Positions 26,079 to 34,135 of a DNA stretch of 37,947 bases are shown piece by piece. Positions within the stretch are counted from its first letter, which is position 1. Every line of letters starts with the position of its first letter. Position numbers and translations under genes: made by a program. Under the pieces are notes generated by a model. The model was given only the letters and a program-made list of their open reading frames with translations. It had not been told where the DNA came from and ran no database searches. This DNA is from Betaproteobacteria bacterium (GTDB taxonomy: Bacteria; Pseudomonadota; Gammaproteobacteria; Burkholderiales; Thiobacillaceae): positions 1-37,947 of the forward strand of contig JAGUXX010000321.1 in assembly GCA_020061585.1 (NCBI GenBank). Direction: 5' to 3'.

Positions 26079-28073
26079 ATGCTTTCAGGTCTTAATCCGC
26101 AGCAGCGTGAAGCCGCCAAATATCTCGATGGACCGTTGCTGGTGCTGGCCGGCGCCGGTTCCGGCAAAACTCGGGTCATCACCCGCAAGATCGCCTACCT
26201 GGCTACCGAATGCGGCATCGACGCGCGGCATATCGCGGCGATCACCTTCACCAACAAGGCGGCGCGGGAAATGCGCGAGCGGGTGGCGGAATTGTTGCCC
26301 GGGCGCCTGGGCAAGGGGCTGACGGTTTCGACGTTTCATTCGCTGGGCCTGCAAATTCTGCGCCATGAGGCGAAGCGCATCGGCTACAAACCGCGCTTCT
26401 CGGTGCTCGACGCCGCCGACGCGCAGCAGATCCTGTCCGACATCCTGAAAAATACCGACAAGGCGGGGTTGCGCTTGGCGGCCAGTGCCGTGTCGAACTG
26501 GAAAAACGCCTTGCTGGCGCCGCCGGCCGCGTTGCTGGCCGCGCAAAACGAGGACGAGCAGCAATACGCGCAGGCCTATCAGGTCTATCAGGACACGTTG
26601 CGCGCCTATCAGGCGATGGATTTCGACGATCTGATCCGCTTGCCCGTGGAACTGTTTCGCAATCATCCCGAGGCGCTGGAAACCTGGCAAGGCCGCTTGC
26701 GCTATCTGTTGGTCGACGAATATCAGGACACCAATGGCGCGCAGTACGAATTGATGAAATCTCTGGCCGGCGCGGCCGGACGTTTTACCGCGGTCGGCGA
26801 CGACGATCAGGCCATCTACGCCTGGCGCGGCGCGGATGTCGAGAATCTGCGTCGTCTGGGCGAGGATTACCCCGATTTGAAGATCATCGCCCTGACCCAG
26901 AACTACCGCTCCAGCCAGCGCATCCTGCGCGCCGCCAACAGCGTCATCAAGAACAACCCGCGGCTGCACGAAAAGAATCTCTGGAGCGAACACGGTGTCG
27001 GCGACCTGATCGAATTGCTGCAGTGCCGCGACGATCGGCATGAGGCGGAAACCATCGCGCTGCGTATCTCGGCGCACAAGTTCGAGTGCCGCACGCGGTT
27101 TGCCGACTATGCCATTCTGTATCGCGGCAACCATCAGGCGCGGCTGTTCGAGGAGGCGCTACGCGAAGCCAAGATTCCCTACCAGTTGTCCGGCGGGCAA
27201 TCCTTTTTCGACAAGGCGGAAATCAAGGATCTCAGCGCCTACATGCGTCTGATCGCCAACCCGGACGACGACCCGGCCTTCATCCGGGCGGTGACCACAC
27301 CGCGTCGCGGCATCGGCGCCGGTACCCTGGAAAAGCTCGGCGATCACGCCGGCCAACGCCATGTCAGCCTGTTCTCGGCGGCGCACGAGAGCGCGTTTCA
27401 GGCGCTGTTGCAGGAACGCCAACTGGAGCCGCTGCTCACCTTTTGCGATTTCATCAACCGCATTGCCGATCGCGCCGAGAAGGAGGCCGCCGGCGCTCTG
27501 CTGGAAGAACTCCTCACCGCCATTCAATACGAGGAGTGGCTGTACGAGACGGAGGACGATCGCGCCGCCAAGGCGAAATGGCTGAATGTGCGGGATTTCG
27601 TCGGCTGGCTAAGCAAAAAGGGCGCCGAGGACGGCAAGTCGCTGATCGAGTTGACTCAGACCGTGGCGCTGATGAATCTGCTGGAAGGACGCGACAACGA
27701 AGAGGTCGACGCGGTTCGCCTGTCGACGCTGCATGCCGCGAAAGGGCTGGAGTTTCCGCATGTCTATCTGGTCGGCGTGGAGGAGGAGATCCTGCCGCAC
27801 CGCGAGTGTCTGGAGGGCGCCCGCCTGGAAGAAGAACGCCGGCTGATGTACGTCGGCATCACTCGCGCGCAGCGCGGTCTGGTCATCAGCACCTGTGCCA
27901 GACGCAAGCGCGGCGGTGAAATAACGCCGTGCGAGCCGTCCCGGTTTCTCGGTGAAATCGACGCCGATCAGGTCAGGCGTACGGGTTCCGGCGGCGCGCC
28001 CGATACGGCGGAAGTCAAGGAAGATGGCCGCCGCCGCCTGTCGGCGCTGAAGGCCATGCTGGCGAAAACTTGA
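26079..28073 (+). CDS. rep: ATP-dependent DNA helicase Rep (UvrD/Rep family)
   Basis: This 664-residue SF1A helicase opens LNPQQREAAKYLDGPLLVLAGAGSGKT, with the Q motif followed by Walker A at about 26-32. Further motifs are AITFTNKAAREM (Ia), LLVDEYQDTN (II), VGDDDQAIYAWRGA (III), LTQNYRSSQRIL (IV), STLHAAKGLEFPHVYLVG (V) and RRLMYVGITRAQ (VI). The length and lack of the UvrD-type C-terminus fit Rep, the accessory replicative helicase. It starts 21 bp after the c4 terminator and is probably transcribed alone. Confidence 0.94.
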   Translation: MLSGLNPQQREAAKYLDGPLLVLAGAGSGKTRVITRKIAYLATECGIDARHIAAITFTNKAAREMRERVAELLPGRLGKGLTVSTFHSLGLQILRHEAKRIGYKPRFSVLDAADAQQILSDILKNTDKAGLRLAASAVSNWKNALLAPPAALLAAQNEDEQQYAQAYQVYQDTLRAYQAMDFDDLIRLPVELFRNHPEALETWQGRLRYLLVDEYQDTNGAQYELMKSLAGAAGRFTAVGDDDQAIYAWRGADVENLRRLGEDYPDLKIIALTQNYRSSQRILRAANSVIKNNPRLHEKNLWSEHGVGDLIELLQCRDDRHEAETIALRISAHKFECRTRFADYAILYRGNHQARLFEEALREAKIPYQLSGGQSFFDKAEIKDLSAYMRLIANPDDDPAFIRAVTTPRRGIGAGTLEKLGDHAGQRHVSLFSAAHESAFQALLQERQLEPLLTFCDFINRIADRAEKEAAGALLEELLTAIQYEEWLYETEDDRAAKAKWLNVRDFVGWLSKKGAEDGKSLIELTQTVALMNLLEGRDNEEVDAVRLSTLHAAKGLEFPHVYLVGVEEEILPHRECLEGARLEEERRLMYVGITRAQRGLVISTCARRKRGGEITPCEPSRFLGEIDADQVRRTGSGGAPDTAEVKEDGRRRLSALKAMLAKT

Positions 28074-28074
28074 A

Positions 28075-28115
28075 CCATGAACCTTGAACCATGGCCCATG
28101 GTTCAAGGTTCATGG
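28075..28115. repeat. 41-bp perfect palindrome
   Basis: The left arm CCATGAACCTTGAACCATGG (28075-28094) is followed by a single C and its exact inverted complement (28096-28115). It lies directly after the rep stop codon, ahead of a separate terminator. It has internal symmetry (CCATG/CATGG) and looks like a member of a short palindromic repeat family. Confidence 0.75.
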
Positions 28116-28128
28116 CTCATGTGGAATG

Positions 28129-28155
28129 AAAAACGCGGCTCGAAGCCGCGTTTTT
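28129..28155. terminator. Bidirectional Rho-independent terminator
   Basis: AAAAACGCGGCT and AGCCGCGTTTTT form 12-bp arms around a CGA loop, so a T-tract follows the GC stem on either strand. It separates rep (plus) from the convergent cytochrome c gene (minus). Confidence 0.85.
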
Positions 28156-28175
28156 CATGGGGCGGGGCGTGCGGT

Positions 28176-28985
28176 TTATTGTGCCGCGGCCTGCTTGACG
28201 GGTTGAGCGGCGGCGATCACCGCCTTGGCTTCGGCCACCATGTAATCGACGGCCAGACGCGTATCGGCATCGGACAGTTTGGTATTGCCGCCCTTGGCCG
28301 GGCCGCCGAAACTGCCGTTGATCGCCGCGTTGTAGAGATAATCCTTGCCTTCCTTGAGCAGTGGCTTCCAGGCTTGCGCGTCGCCGAGTTTTTGCGCGCC
28401 GGTCAGACCGGAATCGTGGCAATACGCGCAGTTGTCGACATACACCGTCTTGCCGCGCGCCAGTTCGGCCGCCGTGGGCTCCACTTCTTTTTTCAGGATG
28501 GCTTCGAAATTGGCGCCGGCCGCATTGGTCATGTAAACCACGCCGCGCGCGACTTCCAGGTCGCTCAGTTCCGGGTCACCGCCGCGCGCCGGCATTTTGT
28601 TGTAGCCCTTGAGCGCATGCTCCAGCAGGGTCGGATAGCCTTGCGCGATACGCTTGCCCCAGTCCGCCTTTTCCTTGAACTTGGGGGAATCCAGCGCGCC
28701 GGATTCGTGGCAGCCGCCACAGACTTCGGTGTAAACCTGGGTGCCGGTCAGTTCGACCTTGGGGGCGTTGGGGTCGATCGCCAGCGACTGACCGAACGGT
28801 TTGATGCGTTCGCGCACGATCTGGTCCGCGACCGGCTCGGTATCAGGTTGCCCCATGTTTTTCTGTATCCCCAGAAACAGCATGACGATCATGAAGATCG
28901 TCAGGCCGGGCGCGAACAAGCCGCCCAGCGTTGCGGTCAGAAAATCCTTAGGCGTCGTTTTTGTCATTTGATGCAGATCGGACAT
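28176..28985 (-). CDS. Membrane-anchored dihaem cytochrome c (c5 family)
   Basis: The 269-residue product has an N-terminal membrane segment (about residues 20-42: FAPGLTIFMIVMLFLGI) that anchors it without a classic cleavage site. Two c-type haem motifs, CGGCHE and CAYCHD, each sit in a domain with the c5 pattern (GYNKMPARGG and INGSFGGPAKGG). It is probably an electron carrier on the periplasmic side of the inner membrane. A polar, Ala/Pro/Gln-rich tail ends the protein. An alternative start at the in-frame ATG at 28967 is possible; neither start has a strong ribosome site. It ends at the bidirectional terminator. Confidence 0.85.
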   Translation of the reverse strand: MSDLHQMTKTTPKDFLTATLGGLFAPGLTIFMIVMLFLGIQKNMGQPDTEPVADQIVRERIKPFGQSLAIDPNAPKVELTGTQVYTEVCGGCHESGALDSPKFKEKADWGKRIAQGYPTLLEHALKGYNKMPARGGDPELSDLEVARGVVYMTNAAGANFEAILKKEVEPTAAELARGKTVYVDNCAYCHDSGLTGAQKLGDAQAWKPLLKEGKDYLYNAAINGSFGGPAKGGNTKLSDADTRLAVDYMVAEAKAVIAAAQPVKQAAAQ

Positions 28986-29159
28986 GGCGCGGACTCAAGT
29001 CATGGTTTGATAATCGCCGGATTATAAGGGTTTTCGCTGCCGTCCGACGACCGCTGTGCTATGCTGCGCCACCCTTACGCCAGTCGAGCCGGAGCCTTCA
29101 GGTTGCGGAGTGGAGTACCTCCGGGAATCTTCAGGCTGAGGGCAGTCGTCAAACACCAT

Positions 29160-29236
29160 GCGGTCGTAGCTCAGATGGATAGAGTATCGGCCTCCGAAGC
29201 CGAGGGTCGTGGGTTCGAGTCCCGCCGACCGCACCA
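29160..29236 (+). tRNA. tRNA-Arg (anticodon CCG)
   Basis: The 77-nt gene folds into a cloverleaf. Acceptor arms GCGGTCG and CGACCGC are followed by an encoded ACCA end. The D-arm region is GCTCAGATGGATAGAGT. The anticodon arm TCGGC-CTCCGAA-GCCGA places CCG at 29194-29196. The T-arm includes GGGTTCGAGTCCC. It reads CGG arginine codons. Confidence 0.97.
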
Positions 29237-29289
29237 AACAATGCACATGCCACGTCAGCCGGGAAAATTCTGTCACGTCTTCGGCGCGC

Positions 29290-29703
29290 TCAAGGTTTCG
29301 TGGCGTGCCCGATCAGCAGGTCTTGCACATCCTTGGTCAGCCAGTTGCCGCGCATCCCGGGCGGACTGTCCTTGATCGCCGGGAACTTGACCAGCGCCAC
29401 TTTGACTCCATCCTTGCGCGTGAATTCATGCCGTCCGTCGATCAGGATCAGGATCGGGATATGGCCGCGCAGACCCGCCGCGGACAGCTTGCGTTCACCG
29501 CTGGGTGACTCGGCGTCGATCTCGACGACGCTTACTTTGTCGCCTTGGCGCGCCAGCCAGTCGCGCAAGGGTTTGAGACTGGCGATTACCGGCGGATGCG
29601 CCATGGCGACGATTTCCACCGTTGGCGGCGCGGCGTGAACCGAAGCCGCAAGCGAAAGCAGCACGGTGGCGAGCGTGAGGCGCGGCTTATTGAGAGCAGG
29701 CAT
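29290..29703 (-). CDS. Secreted thioredoxin-fold-like protein of unknown function
   Basis: The ATG at 29703 gives 137 residues with a signal peptide (PRLTLATVLLSLAASVHA); a longer frame from 29751 adds only a poor N-terminus. The mature part, TVEIVAMAHPPVIASLKPLRDWLARQ...VSVVEIDAESPSGERKLSAAGLRGHIPILILIDG, has the beta-alpha-beta rhythm of a thioredoxin fold and a cis-proline-like HIPILIL segment, but no CxxC pair. It begins 10 bp after the DUF4395 gene and is probably co-transcribed with it. I do not recognise a named family; a periplasmic role near thiol chemistry is inferred from neighbours. Confidence 0.75.
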   Translation of the reverse strand: MPALNKPRLTLATVLLSLAASVHAAPPTVEIVAMAHPPVIASLKPLRDWLARQGDKVSVVEIDAESPSGERKLSAAGLRGHIPILILIDGRHEFTRKDGVKVALVKFPAIKDSPPGMRGNWLTKDVQDLLIGHATKP

Positions 29704-29713
29704 GGTTGGGGTC

Positions 29714-30463
29714 TCATTTACAGTTGTGGTGGAGTTTCCATATCTCGCCATGCCCCATCGCCACCGCCCAGTCGGGCGGGGTGCAGTCGCCGTCTGGTGT
29801 GGTCTCCGAAGCGCCGCCGGTAGCGGTTTGTGCGGCGGATTTCGCTAGAAAGTCCAGATCGCGCGGGTCATTCAACAAGATTTGTCCCGCGCCGACCAAG
29901 GCCGCAAAAAACAGCGCCGTGACGCCGATTTGCAGCGGACCGACGCGCAAGGGCTGGCGAATTTCGCAGACCCCGCCGGGACAGTGCCGCGCGGTGTCGC
30001 GCGAAAACAGGTTGTAGATCTTGCAGCCCAGGCAGATGCCGAACGCCGTCTCGAAGAACAGCAGTATCAGGCAGGCGACGCAAACGAACAGATTGAGCGG
30101 GCCGATGACGCGCTCGATGACCACCAGATACAGCATGACCAACGCCAGCACCCAGCCGATAGCCCAGGCAAAGCGCTTTTGCGGCGCACCGACATATTCG
30201 GGCGCCTGCCAGCGCACCGCGAATCGGCCGATGATCAGACTCGGCGCGTAGCGCGGATTGATGAAGATGCGTATTGTGAAATCGATCAGGAAGGCGACCA
30301 CGAAGACCCGGGTGAAACGGAAATCGCCGTTCAACCAGGCGTTCATGAACGACACCAGGGCGAACATGAACAGGATGCCGGCGCTGGCGCGTACTTCTCG
30401 CTCATTCAGTACCGGTACGTCATAGCCGGCGACCGACTCGCCGAAAGGGAACAGTCCGCGCAT
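29714..30463 (-). CDS. DUF4395 integral membrane protein with paired cysteines
   Basis: The ATG at 30463 follows AAGGAGC; the longer open frame reaching 30586 reads into a MITE-like element and is rejected. The product is 249 residues with about five hydrophobic segments, starting PVLNEREVRASAGILFMFALVSF, a DUF4395 pattern. Cysteines appear as CLGCK in the membrane-proximal region and HCPGGVC just after it, suggesting a redox-active or metal-binding pair. A soluble C-terminal tail includes DGDCTPPDWAVAMGHGEIW. DUF4395 proteins often lie near thioredoxin-like and sulfur-transfer genes, as here. The function is unknown. Confidence 0.85.
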   Translation of the reverse strand: MRGLFPFGESVAGYDVPVLNEREVRASAGILFMFALVSFMNAWLNGDFRFTRVFVVAFLIDFTIRIFINPRYAPSLIIGRFAVRWQAPEYVGAPQKRFAWAIGWVLALVMLYLVVIERVIGPLNLFVCVACLILLFFETAFGICLGCKIYNLFSRDTARHCPGGVCEIRQPLRVGPLQIGVTALFFAALVGAGQILLNDPRDLDFLAKSAAQTATGGASETTPDGDCTPPDWAVAMGHGEIWKLHHNCK

Positions 30464-30499
30464 CGAAGCTCCTTGGTGAAGGTTGCCGGGCGCCGCTGG

Positions 30500-30667
30500 C
30501 CTAGTGTGGTGTTGAACGCTATCCAGCCCATAAAACGGCGGCTTTTTTCGCCATGCGTCGTTGCGGCCCCTTGCCGTATACCCCATACGGCAGCGGGTCC
30601 GCGCCTTGCCTGGCGAAAAAATCCATCCGTTTTATACGGGCTGGATAGCGTGCAACACCACACTAGG
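30500..30667. mobile_element. MITE-like element with about 40-bp terminal inverted repeats
   Basis: The left end CCTAGTGTGGTGTTGAACGC continues with TATCCAGCCCATAAAACGG, and the right end is its inverted complement with a few mismatches, closing with ...ACCACACTAGG. The total length is 168 bp with no transposase. The core includes a CCGTATACCCCATACGG palindrome. A second copy starts at 37847 at the window edge. The element lies between the DUF4395 gene and a Crp/Fnr gene. CTAG at the ends may mark the insertion target. Confidence 0.8.
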
Positions 30668-30760
30668 AGCCTGTCGGACTTAGGAATCGTCGGCAACCCG
30701 TGTCGGCAAAGGATAAACAGCCTAGCGTATTTGTTCGTATGACTATTATCATATCCATCC

Positions 30761-31483
30761 ATGCACACGCTCATCGATCCGGGTAACGACCCCTTGCTTG
30801 CCAGCCTGCGCGCCGCCGGCCGCATCGAACGCTTCAACGCCGGCGATGTGCTGTTTCGTCTCGGCGATCATCCCAGGTTCCTGTATTGGGTGTTGAGCGG
30901 CGAACTGCGACTATTGCGCCGCTCCGTTGATGGGGGCGAATTGCTGTTGCAGCGGTGTCGTGGCGGACCTTTCGCCGAGGCTTCGCTGTTTTCGGCCGAA
31001 TACCACTGCGAAGGCATGGCGGCGCGGGTCACCGAGGCGATCCTGATCCCCAGGTTGAAACTCGATGGTTTGCTGGACGAGCCCGAGTTCGCTCGCCGCT
31101 ATGTACGTTGGTTGTCGGTGACACTGCGCGGTATGCGCGCGCGCTGCGAACGCCTGTCATTGCCGCGCGCGGCGGATCGAGTCTTGCACGCGCTGGCGGA
31201 AGCGGGGGAACTGAATTTCGGCGCCCATGCCGGCAGTCTCAAGGACTGGGCCTGCGAACTGGGGATGAGTCACGAAACGCTGTATCGCACCCTGGCCGAA
31301 CTCGAGAAGAGCGGACGCATCGTGCGCGGCGATGGCGTCGTCACGCTGTCGCCGGTTGGCGTGGCGCCCCGCGACGACCCCGCCGGATCGCCGGTTACAG
31401 CCAGCTCTCCACCTTCTTGCGGTCTGGAATCCCGCCGGCGTGCACAACCTTGCCGTCGATCACCACGCCAGGGGTCGACATGA
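30761..31483 (+). CDS. Crp/Fnr-family transcription regulator with unusual C-terminal extension
   Basis: The 240-residue protein has an N-terminal cyclic-nucleotide-binding-type beta roll (FNAGDVLFRLGDHPRFLYWVLSGELRLL) and a C-terminal winged helix (SLKDWACELGMSHETLYRTLAELEKSGRI). No cysteine cluster of the FNR type is present, so it is not an oxygen-sensing iron-sulfur Fnr. Homologous proteins normally end shortly after the winged helix, near residue 205; here about 35 Pro/Ser/Arg-rich residues follow and overlap the convergent thioredoxin gene by 89 bp. A lost stop codon or frameshift is likely. A MITE-like element lies upstream. Confidence 0.85.
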   Translation: MHTLIDPGNDPLLASLRAAGRIERFNAGDVLFRLGDHPRFLYWVLSGELRLLRRSVDGGELLLQRCRGGPFAEASLFSAEYHCEGMAARVTEAILIPRLKLDGLLDEPEFARRYVRWLSVTLRGMRARCERLSLPRAADRVLHALAEAGELNFGAHAGSLKDWACELGMSHETLYRTLAELEKSGRIVRGDGVVTLSPVGVAPRDDPAGSPVTASSPPSCGLESRRRAQPCRRSPRQGST

Positions 31484-31625
31484 TGCCGTAGCCCAGGATG
31501 GCGGCCATGTCTTCGACTTTTTCCAATTGAATTGCCACGCCTTTGGCCGCCGCGACATCGCGCACCAGTTGATAGGTCGTCTTGCAGTTGGCACAGCCGG
31601 GGCCGAGTATTTTGATGTCTTTCAT
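31395..31625 (-). CDS. Small thioredoxin-family protein (redox-active disulfide protein)
   Basis: This 76-residue protein begins KDIKILGPGCANCK, with a C11-x-x-C14 redox centre, and has GYGIMSTPGVVIDGKVVHAGGIP, containing the cis-proline strand. It has no signal peptide, so it is cytoplasmic. The family (single-domain thioredoxin, TIGR00412-like) is often paired with permeases or thiol-transfer proteins. It is third in the minus-strand order TetR, TlpA, Trx, with a 56-bp gap after the TlpA gene. Its 3' end overlaps the extended tail of the convergent Crp/Fnr gene. Confidence 0.88.
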   Translation of the reverse strand: MKDIKILGPGCANCKTTYQLVRDVAAAKGVAIQLEKVEDMAAILGYGIMSTPGVVIDGKVVHAGGIPDRKKVESWL

Positions 31626-31681
31626 GAGCTTGTCGTAGGGTCGGGTTAGGGAAAAGTCGCGGTTGCCGTCGCGGAAAGGTC

Positions 31682-32200
31682 TTATTTCTTGATGCCGCGC
31701 TTGCGCTTCCAGTCTTCCATGAAGCCCAGCAATTTATGTTCGCGCACCTGGCCGGGAATGAACATCACGATCTCGCCTGTCGGGTCGTAGAGGTAGGAAG
31801 TCGGGAAAAAGTCCACCGGGCCGACCTGGCGCAGGGGACTCGTCGGGTCACGGCGCGAGCCGCCGGCGACGATGGCGGTGACTTCGATGTTGTGGCGCTC
31901 GGCGGTGCTCTGCACCACGCTGGCATCCGGGCCGTAGTCGAGGCCGATGCCGATCACCACGAAATCGTTGCGCTTGTTCATTTTGTTGAGGGTCGGGGTC
32001 TCGGCCCAGCACAACGGACACCAGGGCGCCCAGAAGTTGACCAGTACCCATTTCCCGGTGAAATCGGACAGCCTGAGTGTCTTGCCCCGGGTGTCGGTAA
32101 ACTGAAAGTCGACGGCTTTTTCGGCGGCTGGCGCGGAAGCGGCGAACAGCGTGGTTGCGGTCAGCAGGCAGGCCAGCAGGGTATTTACGAGTTTGGGCAA
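31682..32200 (-). CDS. TlpA/ResA-like periplasmic thioredoxin
   Basis: The 172-residue protein has a signal peptide (LLACLLTATTLFAASAPAA) and a thioredoxin domain with NFWAPWCPLCWAETPTLNKM (C61, C64). The following cis-proline segment is FFPTSYLYDPTGEI. TlpA-like proteins reduce disulfides in the periplasm, for example in cytochrome c maturation or sulfur metabolism. The start overlaps the end of the TetR gene by 16 bp, so the two are co-transcribed. Confidence 0.9.
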   Translation of the reverse strand: MPKLVNTLLACLLTATTLFAASAPAAEKAVDFQFTDTRGKTLRLSDFTGKWVLVNFWAPWCPLCWAETPTLNKMNKRNDFVVIGIGLDYGPDASVVQSTAERHNIEVTAIVAGGSRRDPTSPLRQVGPVDFFPTSYLYDPTGEIVMFIPGQVREHKLLGFMEDWKRKRGIKK

Positions 32201-32910
32201 TTTTCTAACCTCATCCGGGTGAGTTCAGCGCCAGTCGGGCGGCCGACCTGATGATTGCACACGCAATCGTCGTCAGGCGCTACAGGCTTGGTTGGTCTAT
32301 CGGCTTGCAATGCACTTTTCCATAGGGTGAAAAGCTGTTGTCCTTCTCGACGCGGGTCGAGCACCAATCCCAGAATCGCGGATTGAAAGGCGATGCCTTG
32401 TATCGTGGTCAGCAATAACTTGGCGGCGGCTTCCTCGCGTCCTGGTGTGATGTCGCCAAGCGCGGCCGCTTCGCCGATCAAGTCCTGCAAGCGCATTTCG
32501 CAGCCGGCTACCAAGTCGCGCACCGAACAGTGCAGGTCCGGGTAGGCATGATGAAAGGTATCGGAAAAAATCAGTCGCGGCATTGCCGGATACGCCGTGA
32601 TGAAGTCCATGTAGCCATTGAATATGCGCTCGATTTCGCGCAGTGGCGGAACGCCGGGGCGGCGCTCGAATATTTCCGCCATGTTGCCGGTCAGCCAGAA
32701 CAGAACCGCCGTCCAGATCGCTTCCTTGTTGGGAAAATGGCGGAATACCGCGCCTTGCGTCAGTCCCAGGCGTTCGGCGATCGATGTGGTGGTGATTGCC
32801 TCCACGCCACGTTCCGCCGCCAGCACCAACACGATCTCGATGATCTCCTGTTGCCGCAGTTCACTGGAACGGCGGGTGTTGGGGATCGCGGGTTGGGGGG
32901 CTGTGGTCAT
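32185..32910 (-). CDS. TetR/AcrR-family repressor
   Basis: The 241-residue protein has an N-terminal TetR DNA-binding domain: ELRQQEIIEIVLVLAAERGVEAITTTSIAERLGLTQGAVFRHFPNKEAIW, including the helix-turn-helix TTTSIAERLGLTQGAVFRHF. The C-terminal ligand-binding part is not diagnostic. The last 35 residues (including DDDCVCNHQVG) form an extension that overlaps the TlpA start; two Cys residues in it could sense thiols. It is likely to repress its own operon, including tlpA and the small thioredoxin gene. A candidate operator lies just upstream. Confidence 0.9.
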   Translation of the reverse strand: MTTAPQPAIPNTRRSSELRQQEIIEIVLVLAAERGVEAITTTSIAERLGLTQGAVFRHFPNKEAIWTAVLFWLTGNMAEIFERRPGVPPLREIERIFNGYMDFITAYPAMPRLIFSDTFHHAYPDLHCSVRDLVAGCEMRLQDLIGEAAALGDITPGREEAAAKLLLTTIQGIAFQSAILGLVLDPRREGQQLFTLWKSALQADRPTKPVAPDDDCVCNHQVGRPTGAELTRMRLENCPNS

Positions 32911-32929
32911 GTTATGTACGTGTGCTGGT

Positions 32930-32949
32930 AAGTAATAGATAACATACTT
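32930..32949. promoter_or_regulatory. Candidate TetR operator
   Basis: AAGTA (32930-32934) and TACTT (32945-32949) form an inverted repeat with 10 bp between, 20-39 bp upstream of the TetR start codon. The surrounding ATGTTAT/ATAACAT sequence adds weaker symmetry. Position and size fit autoregulation by TetR, but this is by eye only. Confidence 0.4.
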
Positions 32950-33088
32950 GCGTGGTCAACAAAAACCCTATTTGCGGCTTATTGCTGATCAGTGGCATGT
33001 TTTACCGCTTTGATTGCGCGCTACCGGTGTAGCCGCCCGCCTACCCGATGCGGGCGGTCGAGGCATCGGCGGGCGCGGCGAGGCTTGA

Positions 33089-34027
33089 TCAAAGCGCGAA
33101 TTCCTCGTCATACGGATGTTCGCCGGCCACCACCGGCAACGTGAAGGCGCGGTCCCAGATGCCCCAGCCGCCGTCCAGCACGCGCACGTCCTGATAGCCC
33201 AGCGATTTAAGCTGGATCCAGCCCAGGCTCATGCGGAAGCCGTCGTGGCAATACAGGTAGACCGTCTTGTCCTTCGGCACATCCTTGTACAGGGCGGCCA
33301 GGCGCTCGACGCTGTGCCACTTTTGGGTAGGGCTGTCGGTGCCGTCCAGGCTGACCACATTCAGCGCGCCGGGAATATGACCGCCCTGCACCGCGTGTTT
33401 GATGACTTCGCCGGTATACATGCCGTGCGGACGCGCGTCGACCAGCACGATATTCGGATCGCGGCGTGACAGCACGTCGTCGTAAACCTGTTGCCACTGC
33501 ACGTACAGCATCGGGTTGGCATCCTTCAGGCTGACGTTGCCACGTTCGGGCGCGGGTGTGGGGTCCTTGGTCAGATCATTGAAGCTGGCCCATTCCTGCG
33601 CGCCGCCGTCGAGGATCTTCACCCGTTTCATGTCGAAGCCGTATAGATCGAGTAGATGCATGACACGCGAGGTCAGCGCCGAGCGCGAGTCGTCATACAG
33701 CACGATGGTGGAGTCGTCGTTGACGCCCCAGCCGCGCAGCGTGTCCTGGAATTTCTCGCGCGACGGGAACAGCATGATCGAACGCCCGGTGTTGTCGCCC
33801 AGATCCTTGAAACGCTGCACCTGCAACGCGCCTGGTATGTGGCCGACGGTGTGATAACGGTGCGGGTGATAGCGCACTTCCAGTATCACCAGATTCGAGT
33901 TGCTTTCTTTCTCGGAGACCAGCCAGTCGGCGTCGACCAGGAAGGAGCGATCGGAAATAGCGGCAAAAGCCGTCGGCGCGAATGACAACAGGCAAAGCAA
34001 CAGTGGGAGAAACAAGCGATTCAACAT
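33089..34027 (-). CDS. Periplasmic two-domain sulfurtransferase (rhodanese)
   Basis: The 312-residue protein has a signal peptide (LFLPLLLCLLSFAPTAFAA). The N-terminal rhodanese domain shows VILEVRYHPHRYHTVGHIPGA, but the active-site position is YDDSRS, without cysteine, as usual for the non-catalytic half. The C-terminal domain has VLVDARPHGMYTGE and the active-site loop YCHDGFRMS with C260. It should transfer sulfane sulfur from thiosulfate or a persulfide to an acceptor in the periplasm. It lies between the MBL-fold gene and the TetR operon on the same strand, with a 108-bp gap upstream. Confidence 0.92.
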   Translation of the reverse strand: MLNRLFLPLLLCLLSFAPTAFAAISDRSFLVDADWLVSEKESNSNLVILEVRYHPHRYHTVGHIPGALQVQRFKDLGDNTGRSIMLFPSREKFQDTLRGWGVNDDSTIVLYDDSRSALTSRVMHLLDLYGFDMKRVKILDGGAQEWASFNDLTKDPTPAPERGNVSLKDANPMLYVQWQQVYDDVLSRRDPNIVLVDARPHGMYTGEVIKHAVQGGHIPGALNVVSLDGTDSPTQKWHSVERLAALYKDVPKDKTVYLYCHDGFRMSLGWIQLKSLGYQDVRVLDGGWGIWDRAFTLPVVAGEHPYDEEFAL

Positions 34028-34135
34028 ATTCGGCTCCTTGATGAAATTTGAACGGTGCGGTCAACACGCGGTATTGCGCAGTCTGGCGCGCACAAGCCGC
34101 GCGCGCCACGGTGGTTCGTACCAGTTCGAGCGGCT

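Noticed and set aside
30463-30586. N-terminal extension of the DUF4395 gene (MGYTARGRNDAWRKKPPFYG)
   Set aside because: This stretch is encoded by the MITE-like element and recurs at the start of the other extended frame at 37931, so it is repeat DNA and not protein.
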